A stretch of 29,669 nt of DNA, from the NCBI GenBank assembly GCA_002479415.1, contig DLMZ01000003.1:65072-94740 (forward strand), read 5' to 3'. Of the stretch, positions 22,451 through 29,634 are shown one piece after another (within the stretch, counting starts at the first letter, position 1; the number at the start of each line of letters is the position of its first letter). The notes below the pieces were generated by a model. The model made no database searches and was not told the origin of the DNA. It worked only from the letters and a program-made list of their open reading frames with translations. The stretch is from Firmicutes bacterium UBA7523 (GTDB taxonomy: Bacteria > Bacillota > Dethiobacteria > Dethiobacterales > Dethiobacteraceae). The position numbers and the translations under genes are program-made.

Positions 22451-23044
22451 TTATTTTCTCTTGGGTGGAAGCCCCTTGCCAAAAAATAACCGTCCTGGCA
22501 AGAATGATTCTATTCTGGCCAATACGGCAGCAAACCACAGAATAATTTCTGTAGAACGATCAAGAGCCACCGCCTTGCCCAACCCTTTGCCACCAACCGT
22601 TAATGCTGAAATAAGTCCGGTAGCTGACACACTTAAAAGCGGATTTTCCCGAAATAAACCTGAGCCAACCAAGCGCAAGACTAAATACGCGCTTAATCCA
22701 CCGCTAATAATACCGGCAATATCTCCAATTACATCATTACAAAAATTAGCGAAACGATCAGCATTGCGAATCAAAAAGAGAGCTTCCCGCGCGCCATATA
22801 CTCTGCGAGCCGCTTTAGCCAAAAGCGGAGCTTCTTCAGCTACAGTGGCGGCAATACCTATCATATCAAATAGTATCCCGACAAAGACCACAAGCAATAG
22901 TATAAGCAATGCTAGTAGAAAGGATTCTACTACACCAAACAAATACTGAGCCACAATACTAATAAGTATGGCTAAAATAAAAGTCCAAAATGTAATAATC
23001 ATAACCCAACGGTTCCGGGTGGCTGTTTTGTTGTTATTAGCCAC
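22451..23044 (-). CDS. oapA: OLE-associated protein A (DUF21/CNNM-like membrane protein)
   Basis: A 197-residue membrane protein with about four hydrophobic segments (roughly 13-33, 38-60, 105-130, 135-150) and small-residue-rich motifs DIAGIISGGLSAYLV and SALTVGGKGLGKAVALDRS that resemble the membrane half of DUF21/CNNM proteins, without the CBS domains. In Bacillus halodurans OapA binds OLE RNA and localises it to the membrane; its gene lies directly downstream of OLE and before dxs, exactly as here. GTG at 23044 is preceded by AAGGAT at about 8 nt. Identity rests on membrane layout plus the diagnostic ispA-OLE-oapA-dxs order. Mutants of the Bacillus system show altered Mg2+, alcohol and cold responses. 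Confidence 0.85.
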   Translation of the reverse strand: MANNNKTATRNRWVMIITFWTFILAILISIVAQYLFGVVESFLLALLILLLVVFVGILFDMIGIAATVAEEAPLLAKAARRVYGAREALFLIRNADRFANFCNDVIGDIAGIISGGLSAYLVLRLVGSGLFRENPLLSVSATGLISALTVGGKGLGKAVALDRSTEIILWFAAVLARIESFLPGRLFFGKGLPPKRK

Positions 23045-23084
23045 TAAATCAAATCCTTACACAATTTGTTGATATTTCCATAAA

Positions 23085-23661
23085 AAAATAATGGATATTC
23101 CGTAGGTGAGCAACCCATCAAGTAAACGTTACGGCTTGAGGTCCAGCAGGTTTTCCCAATTCATCACCAATTCGTCACCGAGCTGGCAGTTTCCAATTAA
23201 GATTCATTCCGTTGTGTTGCCATCAACGGGGCTGGATTGCCACTGAGACCGTACTTTAATCCCTGATGTGTCTCCTCTGAAAAGGAACAGTCTAGGAGTT
23301 TTCCTCGACAACACGGATTCGCTTTCTATCCTCTGTTGCAGTGTGGGTTTCATGCAAGCACTCCACCGACACCACGCAAGGCAGGCTACACTGTACACAG
23401 CGCGAACCGCATACAGGTTCTTCCCAAGCCGTAATCATTTACCAACTACGGTAATACACCACAAACTTGGGTCTCCACGGGGTAGGGTCAACGCCCACAT
23501 GCCTTTGCAGATCGCCCCATCCCCTTAACTCCCAGCATCAGCACCAGACTGGGCGTCCAATGCCAACACCAGGAACTTCATCGATGTGCCCTTTACGGAT
23601 TCTTAGGCCCGTCTTCGAAAGCGGCCGTATTAACTAGAATACTGCGCCACCCACGGATTCC
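23085..23661 (-). ncRNA. ole: OLE RNA (ornate, large, extremophilic noncoding RNA)
   Basis: The roughly 760-bp gap between ispA and oapA holds no plausible gene but is rich in structure. Its position is the defining one of OLE RNAs, and the length from promoter to 3' end (about 575 nt) is close to the published size of about 600 nt. Stems seen by eye (plus coordinates) include 23423-23428 with 23466-23471 (CTTGGG/CCCAAG) stacked next to 23429-23433 with 23447-23451 (TACGG/CCGTA); 23531-23535 with 23549-23553; 23491-23496 with 23551-23556; and 23209-23214 with 23224-23229 (CCGTTG/CAACGG). The 8-mer GAATCCGT (minus strand) occurs three times. OLE binds OapA and forms a membrane ribonucleoprotein. 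Ends are approximate: 5' from the promoter, 3' from the last structured region. No covariance model was run. Confidence 0.85.
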
Positions 23662-23667
23662 ACCATT

Positions 23668-23696
23668 ATTGTAACATATCGCGCAAAAACACACAA
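23668..23696 (-). promoter_or_regulatory. Candidate sigma-A promoter of OLE RNA
   Basis: TTGTGT (23691-23696), a 17-nt spacer and TACAAT (23668-23673) with an extended TG motif (TGTTACAAT). The -10 matches TATAAT at five of six positions, the -35 at three of six. Transcription would begin near 23661, at the first structured part of the RNA. Confidence 0.5.
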
Positions 23697-23710
23697 ATAC
23701 TTCCCCTGAC

Positions 23711-23752
23711 TTCTATTCCTGTTATACAGCCGTATAAAGCTATCGAATAGAA
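23711..23752 (-). other. Nested hairpin between ispA and OLE promoter
   Basis: TTCTATTC (23711-23718) pairs with GAATAGAA (23745-23752), and inside this TATAC (23723-23727) pairs with GTATA (23732-23736). There is no T-tract, so it is not a classical terminator. It could be a processing site or a stabilising 3' end for the ispA mRNA. Confidence 0.45.
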
Positions 23753-23807
23753 TTAAGCGCATTCATATTTACTGCTTGCGTCCGGTCACATCCATACGCT
23801 TCAATAC

Positions 23808-24686
23808 TTAATATTCACGCTCAACAAGCTTTTCTCCAAGCCAAAGAAGTCTATCTGCTCTTTTGCCAAATTCGTTTAACTCTTCACGGGCAGCCTGCAA
23901 ACAGTGAGTTGCTTTTCTCTTTGCTTGTTCCATACCATATAGAGCGGGATAGGTCATCTTTTGTTTGTTTTCATCCGATCCTACTTTTTTACCCAGTTTA
24001 TTTTCATCACCAATAATATCTAAAATATCATCTATAATTTGAAAAGCAAGACCTATATGCTCGGCAAAAGCTGTCAGCCTCTTTATTTGAGAGCTGCTTG
24101 CACCGCCTACTATCCCTCCGCTGCGAATGCAGCAAGTAAATAGCATCCCCGTTTTATGGCGGTGAATATACTCAAGTGTTTCTGCATTGGGCAGCTGCCC
24201 CTCGGACTGCATATCAACAACCTGGCCGCCAATCATACCTGCCGCTCCAGCGGCACTCCCCAACTCTGCCACGAGGCGAACGATAGTTTGATCTGGCAAT
24301 ACTTTTTGACCTTCAATAGAGAGAAGCTCAAAAGCCCGTGTCAAAAGTGCGTCCCCGGCTAAGATAGCCATAGCATCACCAAACACCTTGTGGTTAGAGA
24401 GGCGTCCTCGCCTGTAATCATCATTATCCAAGGCCGGCAAATCGTCATGAATAAGCGAATATGTATGAACCAGCTCAATGGCACACGCCGGAGGCATGGC
24501 TGCTTCCTCCGCAGCTCCAAAGATATGGGCAGCAGCCAGAGTTAATAAAGGACGCAGTCTTTTCCCGCCAGCAAAAACACTATAGCGCACAGCTTCGTGG
24601 ATTTCCCGAGGGAATGTATGGGCCGGCGCCAGATAACAGTCAAGCGCCGCATCAACCAAAGCAACAGATTTCTTTAAATCATACAT
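23808..24686 (-). CDS. ispA: Polyprenyl (farnesyl/geranyl) diphosphate synthase
   Basis: Trans-prenyltransferase of 292 residues that extends DMAPP with IPP to geranyl and farnesyl diphosphate. The first aspartate-rich motif is DDLPALD (81-87) in SLIHDDLPALDNDDYRRG, the second DDILD (219-223); the IPP-binding GGKRLRP is at 40-46. The two-residue insertion in the first motif (DDxxxxD) marks the bacterial FPP synthase type. It starts one base after the xseB stop and belongs to the xseA-xseB-ispA unit, followed by OLE RNA. Confidence 0.95.
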   Translation of the reverse strand: MYDLKKSVALVDAALDCYLAPAHTFPREIHEAVRYSVFAGGKRLRPLLTLAAAHIFGAAEEAAMPPACAIELVHTYSLIHDDLPALDNDDYRRGRLSNHKVFGDAMAILAGDALLTRAFELLSIEGQKVLPDQTIVRLVAELGSAAGAAGMIGGQVVDMQSEGQLPNAETLEYIHRHKTGMLFTCCIRSGGIVGGASSSQIKRLTAFAEHIGLAFQIIDDILDIIGDENKLGKKVGSDENKQKMTYPALYGMEQAKRKATHCLQAAREELNEFGKRADRLLWLGEKLVEREY

Positions 24687-24687
24687 T

Positions 24688-24930
24688 TTATCTATCCGCC
24701 TCTTCGTCGTAAGGAATAAATTGACCGGATTCCTTTAAAAGGATAGCTATCTTGTTTTCAACATCACTCAGCTTTAGGCGGCTCTGCTTTACCAAGTCCA
24801 TTCCCTCACTAAAAAGCTCTAGCGCTTCTTCCAAAGGACAGTCAGCCCGTTCCAGCTTAGCCAAGACTTCTTCCAGCCGCTGTAGTGTCTCTTCAAATGT
24901 CTGCTTTTGTTTCAAAGCTTCCCCTGTCAT
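24688..24930 (-). CDS. xseB: Exodeoxyribonuclease VII small subunit
   Basis: An 80-residue, two-helix protein with the family pattern FEETLQRLEEVLAKLERADCPLEEAL (in part) and LFSEGMDLVKQSRLKL. XseB assembles along XseA helices into the single-strand-specific exonuclease VII. Length is typical. The start lies 2 nt after the xseA stop and the stop one base before ispA, so the three genes are tightly coupled. Confidence 0.96.
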   Translation of the reverse strand: MTGEALKQKQTFEETLQRLEEVLAKLERADCPLEEALELFSEGMDLVKQSRLKLSDVENKIAILLKESGQFIPYDEEADR

Positions 24931-24932
24931 GT

Positions 24933-26147
24933 TTATTCCTCCATCTTTACCCGTTTTACTTCGGCATCCAATGATCCTCGCTCCAAACGGATATTAATTA
25001 CGCTTCCTGTCGAAACTGCGGAAGCATCACGAACCACCTGTCCCTCATCGTCCAGACAAATGGCAAAGCCCCTGGACAAGACAGCAGCAGGACTAAGAGC
25101 CGCAAGCTTACTATCAAGCAAATTAACACGTGATGTATATCCTTGCAACAGATAAGCCATGCGGTTTTCCAGCCGCACCGCCAATGAGTCCACAAACTGC
25201 TTATTCTGCTCCACCCGTTCCATGGGGCGCTTTAAAACACGGGAAGAGGCTAGTTTTTCTAAATAACGCCTGTCATGCTCCAGTTTCTTGGAAAGCTGCG
25301 AAGCCATCCGTCTGAATGCAGCATCCAAATATTCACCTATCTCACGCTGGTTAGGAACAACCAATTCCCCTGCCGCAGTAGGCGTAGCCGCACGAATATC
25401 AGCAATAAAATCAGCAATGGTAAAATCAGTTTCATGCCCTACCGCACTAATTACCGGAACATCTGAAGTAAAAATAGCTCTGGCCACAATTTCTTCGTTA
25501 AAGGCCCATAGCTCCTCAATGGAGCCGCCTCCCCGTCCGGCAATAATCACGTCAATATCACTAACTGTGTTTAAAAATTCTATAGCCTCAGCTATCTGCC
25601 GGGGCGCCTCTGGCCCCTGAACAAGCACAGGCACAATTAGCACTTCAACTTGGGGGAATCTTCTGCGCAATGTAGTTAAAATATCTCTAAGCGCAGCTCC
25701 CGTGGAAGAAGTGATTATGCCAATTTTGCCTGGAATCCTGGGAATGGCTTTTTTATACTTAGCCGCAAAAAGGCCTTCAGCCGCCAGCTTTTTCTTTAGT
25801 TCCTCAAAAGCGGCAAATAGGCTGCCCACTCCTTCCGGCTGCATCGTATCGGCATATAGTTGATACTGTCCGTCACGTTCATAAACAGAAAGCCTACCTC
25901 CGACAACCGCCCTTAACCCGTCTGCGGGACGAAAAGCAAGCCGTGCATTCTGTGAGCGAAACATGACACATCGCACTGAAGCCCCTGCATCTTTTAGTGT
26001 AAAATACATATGTCCAGAAGAATGATGCTTGTAATTAGAAATTTCACCGCTGATTTGCAGCTTATTAAGCTGCGAATCAGCGGCAAATATATTTTTAATA
26101 TATTGTGTTAATTGGCTTACGGTTAGCACACGGCCGTTATCTTCCAT
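24933..26147 (-). CDS. xseA: Exodeoxyribonuclease VII large subunit
   Basis: A 404-residue protein with an N-terminal OB-fold (LTVSQLTQYIK, GEISNYKHHSSGHMYFTLKD), a catalytic domain (GIITSSTGAALRDILTTLRRRFP, AGRGGGSIEELWAFNEE, SAVGHETDFTIADFIADIRA) and a C-terminal coiled coil. It degrades single-stranded DNA with XseB. Length matches the family (about 400-450). The RBS before ATG 26147 is weak (ACGGAG at a long distance). It follows folD by about 50 nt. Confidence 0.96.
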   Translation of the reverse strand: MEDNGRVLTVSQLTQYIKNIFAADSQLNKLQISGEISNYKHHSSGHMYFTLKDAGASVRCVMFRSQNARLAFRPADGLRAVVGGRLSVYERDGQYQLYADTMQPEGVGSLFAAFEELKKKLAAEGLFAAKYKKAIPRIPGKIGIITSSTGAALRDILTTLRRRFPQVEVLIVPVLVQGPEAPRQIAEAIEFLNTVSDIDVIIAGRGGGSIEELWAFNEEIVARAIFTSDVPVISAVGHETDFTIADFIADIRAATPTAAGELVVPNQREIGEYLDAAFRRMASQLSKKLEHDRRYLEKLASSRVLKRPMERVEQNKQFVDSLAVRLENRMAYLLQGYTSRVNLLDSKLAALSPAAVLSRGFAICLDDEGQVVRDASAVSTGSVINIRLERGSLDAEVKRVKMEE

Positions 26148-26197
26148 ATCTGTTTAATACACTCCGTAATATTATTTAACCTAAACACCCTATTTCT

Positions 26198-27055
26198 TTA
26201 CTTTATATTATGCTTGCGCTTAAAAGCCTCCATTGTGTTAAACATCAGCATTGTAATAGTCATTGGCCCAACTCCGCCGGGGACAGGAGTTATATGGGAT
26301 GCTTTTTCAGCAGCGCTTTCAAAGTGAACATCACCGACCAGCTTATCATTTACACGATTAATACCCACATCAATAACAATAGCACCCGGTTTAATCATAT
26401 CGCCGATAATCATTTCCGGCTGACCTACAGCTACCACAAGCACATCGGCCTCACGGCAAACAGCACCTAAATCAGCGGTCCGTGAATGGCAGATAGTCAC
26501 AGTAGCATGTTTTTGCATTAGCAAAAGAGCCACCGGCTTACCCACAATATTACTGCGGCCTACCACTACAGCATTTTTACCTCTCAGGTCAAAGCCGATA
26601 TACTCCAGCATTTTCAAGCAGCCGTGCGGTGTGCAAGGGATAAAGCAATCTTCTCCAATCATTAAATTACCGACATTTATGGGATGAAAACCATCAACAT
26701 CCTTATCAACAGAAATGGCATCAATAACAGCCTTTTCTTCAATATGCTTTGGCAAGGGGAGTTGAACAAGAATACCGTGAATATCATCATCATTATTCAA
26801 GGCTTCAATCATTCTCAGCAACTCATCCTGAGTAGTTTCAGCAGCCACACACTGTACCACTGAATTAATCCCTAATGCTTTGCTAGTCTTCTCCTTATTA
26901 GCCACATACGCCTTGGAAGCGGGATCGTTACCAACCAAAATAACAGCCAAGCCAGGAACCTTCCCCGTTTTTTCCTTCAAAGCCACTAATTCCGCAGCAA
27001 TCTTTTCCCGTATAGCCGCACTCACCTCAACGCCCTTAATTAACTGTGCACTCAA
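26198..27055 (-). CDS. folD: Bifunctional methylenetetrahydrofolate dehydrogenase / cyclohydrolase
   Basis: FolD interconverts 5,10-methylene-THF, methenyl-THF and 10-formyl-THF, supplying one-carbon units and NADPH. The family motif YVANKEKTSKALGI supplies the active-site Tyr and Lys (residues 50 and 54 from this start); GILVQLPLP, GRSNIVGKPVALLL, DVGINRV and TPVPGGVGPMTITML follow in order. The TTG start at 27055 (SAQLIKG) is chosen for the near-perfect GGGAGTTGAT 3 nt before it and because family members begin at this point; an ATG at 27070 would add five residues. The 264-bp gap upstream holds the palindromic element, and no terminator is seen between folD and xseA. Confidence 0.95.
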   Translation of the reverse strand: MSAQLIKGVEVSAAIREKIAAELVALKEKTGKVPGLAVILVGNDPASKAYVANKEKTSKALGINSVVQCVAAETTQDELLRMIEALNNDDDIHGILVQLPLPKHIEEKAVIDAISVDKDVDGFHPINVGNLMIGEDCFIPCTPHGCLKMLEYIGFDLRGKNAVVVGRSNIVGKPVALLLMQKHATVTICHSRTADLGAVCREADVLVVAVGQPEMIIGDMIKPGAIVIDVGINRVNDKLVGDVHFESAAEKASHITPVPGGVGPMTITMLMFNTMEAFKRKHNIK

Positions 27056-27095
27056 ATTATCAACTCCCATATCTTATGTACCCCACAAAGCAAGT

Positions 27096-27160
27096 GAAGC
27101 AATGCGCTGCCCTTCATCTACCCCAGCCCCTGCCAGCCAAAGCGCGGCGAAGCAATGCGC
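27096..27160. repeat. Direct repeat GAAGCAATGCGC, two copies
   Basis: Two perfect 12-bp copies at 27096-27107 and 27149-27160, each followed by (T/G)GCCCT, in the GC-rich gap between folD and nfnB. Composition differs from the flanking genes. It lies beside the nested palindrome and may be part of the same element. Confidence 0.6.
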
Positions 27161-27207
27161 GGCCCTCTCCCTCACTCTAAACTATCACACAGTGGGAAGT
27201 GGAAAGT

Positions 27208-27343
27208 GGGGCGTAGGGCGCTGAGAGGCAAGCAGGTCGAGGAACCGGGCTTTCCGGCCCCGCAGGCGTATTGCTCTATACGTCGAGGACGCCGGAAAGC
27301 CCAGTGACGAAGAGATGCGCCGCCTATCAGCGCCCTACGCCCC
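27208..27343. repeat. Nested GC-rich palindromic element at the 3' end of nfnB
   Basis: A 136-bp element with three nested inverted repeats: 17-bp outer arms GGGGCGTAGGGCGCTGA (27208-27224) and its exact complement (27327-27343); 11-bp middle arms GGGCTTTCCGG (27247-27257) and complement (27292-27302); and a 5-bp inner CGTAT/ATACG (27267-27271, 27278-27282). The outer arm overlaps the last codons and the TAG stop of nfnB. Such structure suggests a mobile palindromic repeat unit or a large RNA hairpin between nfnB and folD. Confidence 0.7.
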
Positions 27344-28729
27344 GCTTGATAGGTAGGTGTGTATATCCCTCGCCGCCGCCTTCCCTGCACCCATAGCTTT
27401 AATAACGGTAGCCGCGCCAGAGACTATATCGCCGCCGCCCCAAACAGCTTTACGTGAGGTTTTGCCGAACTCATCGGCTACAATAGTTCCTCTGCTACCC
27501 GTCTGTAACCCCTCAGTGGTTTGCGGAATAAGCGGATTTGGTGTGTTACCTACAGCTATAATAACAGTATCAACTTCAAAGACAAACTCAGAGTTCTCAA
27601 TAGGTTCAGGCCGGGAACGTCCCGATTCATCCGGCGCACAGAGGCGCATTTTCACACACTCCATACCTTTTACCCAGCCCTTTTCGTCACCTATTATTCG
27701 CACAGGATTAGTGAGCAAGTTAAGCTTTACCCCTTCCTGCTCAGCGTGGTGAATTTCCTCTTCACGGGCAGGCATTTCTTTTTCTGAACGGCGGTAGACA
27801 ATATGCACATTTTCAGCACCCAAACGCAAGGCTGTACGTGCCGAATCCATCGCTACGTTGCCAGCTCCCACAACTGCCACATTTTTTCCTAAATAAATCG
27901 GCGTATCATATTCAGGGAACAAATATGCTTTCATCAGATTTGTTCTGGTTAAAAATTCATTGGCGTAATAAACTCCAAGCATATTTTCTCCGGGAATGCC
28001 CAGAAACCGGGGCAAGCCCGCTCCGGAACCGATAAAAACCGCATCAAAGCCTTCTTCATCAAGCAATTCATCAATGGTAATAGTCTTGCCAATTACTATG
28101 TTAGTCCTTATTTCAACGCCTAAACTTTTAATATACTCAACTTCTTTTTTAACAATTTCTTTTGGCAAGCGAAATTCAGGTATTCCGTAAACAAGAACTC
28201 CGCCGGCAGCATGAAAGGCTTCAAAGACAGTAACATCATGGCCCATCTTTGCCAAATCAGCCGCACAAGTCAACCCCGCAGGGCCCGAACCTATTACTGC
28301 TACTTTTTTCCCGCTTTTTACCGGAAGCTCAGGAGTTTCTACGCCGTTTTCCAGCTGCCAATCGGCAATAAAGCGCTCCAAACGTCCGATTGCCACCGGC
28401 TCACCCTTTTTCCCGCGCACACAAAGCGCTTCGCACTGATTCTCCTGTGGACAGACACGACCGCATACCGCTGGCAGGTTATTTTTTTCTTTTAATTTAT
28501 GAATGCTCTCTTCAAACCTTTTCTCCTTAATTAAAGAAATAAAGGCAGGAATATCAATTTCTACCGGACAGCCTTTTCGGCAAGGTTCGTGCTTGCACTC
28601 CAGGCAGCGATTGGCCTCTTCTACCGCAATCTCAACATCATAGCCGTAGGGAACCTCGTCGAAATTCTTTATCCGTTCCTCCGGCTGTTGTTCTTTCATA
28701 GAGTGTTTTTTCATATCTTCTCTGGCCAT
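27335..28729 (-). CDS. nfnB: NADPH-dependent oxidoreductase large subunit (NfnB / GltA-like)
   Basis: A 464-residue flavoprotein related to the glutamate synthase small subunit. N-terminal cysteines for two [4Fe-4S] clusters are at 42, 45, 50, 54 (RCLECKHEPCRKGCP) and 89, 93, 99, 103 (CGRVCPQENQCEALC). FAD-binding IGSGPAGL is at about 146-153 and a second nucleotide site VVGAGNVAMDSART further on. With NfnA it forms an NADH-dependent reduced ferredoxin:NADP oxidoreductase that bifurcates electrons in anaerobes; a sulfide dehydrogenase or ferredoxin-NADP reductase naming (SudA, GltA) is also used. The ATG overlaps the nfnA stop (TAATG) with GGAGGCG upstream. Its last codons lie inside a palindromic element. 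Confidence 0.92.
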   Translation of the reverse strand: MAREDMKKHSMKEQQPEERIKNFDEVPYGYDVEIAVEEANRCLECKHEPCRKGCPVEIDIPAFISLIKEKRFEESIHKLKEKNNLPAVCGRVCPQENQCEALCVRGKKGEPVAIGRLERFIADWQLENGVETPELPVKSGKKVAVIGSGPAGLTCAADLAKMGHDVTVFEAFHAAGGVLVYGIPEFRLPKEIVKKEVEYIKSLGVEIRTNIVIGKTITIDELLDEEGFDAVFIGSGAGLPRFLGIPGENMLGVYYANEFLTRTNLMKAYLFPEYDTPIYLGKNVAVVGAGNVAMDSARTALRLGAENVHIVYRRSEKEMPAREEEIHHAEQEGVKLNLLTNPVRIIGDEKGWVKGMECVKMRLCAPDESGRSRPEPIENSEFVFEVDTVIIAVGNTPNPLIPQTTEGLQTGSRGTIVADEFGKTSRKAVWGGGDIVSGAATVIKAMGAGKAAARDIHTYLSSGA

Positions 28730-29565
28730 TATTTTACGCCTCCACAACGACAAAAATCCAATGATTGTTTTTCTTTATCAAGATACATTCGAGAACGAGC
28801 AACCAGCTCGTCAAAATCAACATGGTGGCCATCAAATACAGGCCCGTCAACACAAGTAAACTTCGTTGCCCCGCCAACCGTCACGCGGCAGGCACCACAC
28901 ATACCGGTACCGTCTACCATAATAGGATTTAGGCTGACTAGAGTTTTAACGCCATATGGACGAGTCTGGTTAACAATTGCACGCATCATGGGCAACGGGC
29001 CCACAGCAATAATTTCTGCAATCGGCTCACCGTCATCTAAATATTGCTGTAAAATTTCTGAAACAAACCCGTGATGACCATAGCTGCCGTCATCTGTACA
29101 GATATGGATTGTTTTACTTACGGACCGCATTTCTTCCTCAAGAATCAACAGTTCTTTTGAACGAGCGCCTATTATGGAAATAACGTCCTTGCCAGCTTTA
29201 AAAAAGCCTTTTACTTTAGGATATATGGGGGCGATTCCTAAGCCGCCGCCAACAGCAATTACACGACCGGAACCTTCCGGAAACTCCATGGGTTTTCCAA
29301 GCGGACCTACAAAATCACTTATATATTCCCCCGCTTCTTTTCTCCCTAAGCATTGCGTCGTAAGACCAACTTCCTGAAATATAATGGTAACTGTACCACG
29401 TTCCGGATTAGAATCAGCGATAGTTAAAGGAATTCTTTCTCCCTTGTCATCAACGCGCAAAATGATAAACTGCCCGGGCTTAGCCTTTCTGGCCACGAGC
29501 GGTGCTTCCACTTCAAATAGCTTAGAAACGTCGGAAAGTACTTTTTTTGTAACTAGCTTATACAA
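28729..29565 (-). CDS. nfnA: Ferredoxin-NADP reductase-like small subunit (NfnA / PyrK-like)
   Basis: A 278-residue FAD/NAD(H)-binding protein of the dihydroorotate dehydrogenase electron-transfer family. FAD binding is at RIPLTIAD (44-51), NAD binding at VGGGLGIAP (105-113), and a [2Fe-2S] cluster is expected from Cys223, Cys226 and Cys238 (GTGMCGACRV, FTCVDGP) with Asp219 nearby, as in NfnA. Two extra C-terminal cysteines occur in FCRCGG. TTG start at 29565 with GGGAGG 8 nt upstream. It overlaps nfnB. The paired gene and full cysteine sets in both subunits favour NfnAB. A sigma-H-like promoter precedes it. Confidence 0.92.
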   Translation of the reverse strand: MYKLVTKKVLSDVSKLFEVEAPLVARKAKPGQFIILRVDDKGERIPLTIADSNPERGTVTIIFQEVGLTTQCLGRKEAGEYISDFVGPLGKPMEFPEGSGRVIAVGGGLGIAPIYPKVKGFFKAGKDVISIIGARSKELLILEEEMRSVSKTIHICTDDGSYGHHGFVSEILQQYLDDGEPIAEIIAVGPLPMMRAIVNQTRPYGVKTLVSLNPIMVDGTGMCGACRVTVGGATKFTCVDGPVFDGHHVDFDELVARSRMYLDKEKQSLDFCRCGGVK

Positions 29566-29604
29566 TATCTCTTCCTCCCTGAATGAAATTTGCCTAAATA
29601 AAGT

Positions 29605-29634
29605 TTATTCGCCAAAATGAACAGATTTTCCTTT
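29605..29634 (-). promoter_or_regulatory. Candidate sigma-H promoter upstream of nfnAB
   Basis: AAAGGAAAA (29626-29634), a 12-nt spacer and GGCGAATAA (29605-29613) on the minus strand match the sigma-H consensus RNAGGAWWW-N11/12-RNNGAATWW at every defined position. The predicted start is about 35 nt before the nfnA TTG. It is the most upstream promoter seen for the nfnAB to recN gene series. Confidence 0.5.

Noticed and set aside
22461..22949. 162-codon plus-strand ORF opposite oapA
   Set aside because: Antisense shadow with low-complexity Ser/Ala/Pro/Lys composition; no upstream signals.
23281..23320. GAGGAAAACTCC-like segment reminiscent of the RNase P RNA GAGGAAAGTCC motif
   Set aside because: The rest of the RNase P core is not seen, and the gene neighbourhood fits OLE RNA.
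23204..23528. Short ORFs on both strands inside the ispA-oapA gap (64 and 86 codons)
   Set aside because: No RBS, odd composition rich in Cys, Arg and Trp or His, and they cross predicted RNA stems; the region is better explained as OLE RNA.
27172..27390. 72-codon minus-strand ORF across the palindromic element
   Set aside because: Out of frame with nfnB, made of palindrome sequence, no RBS.
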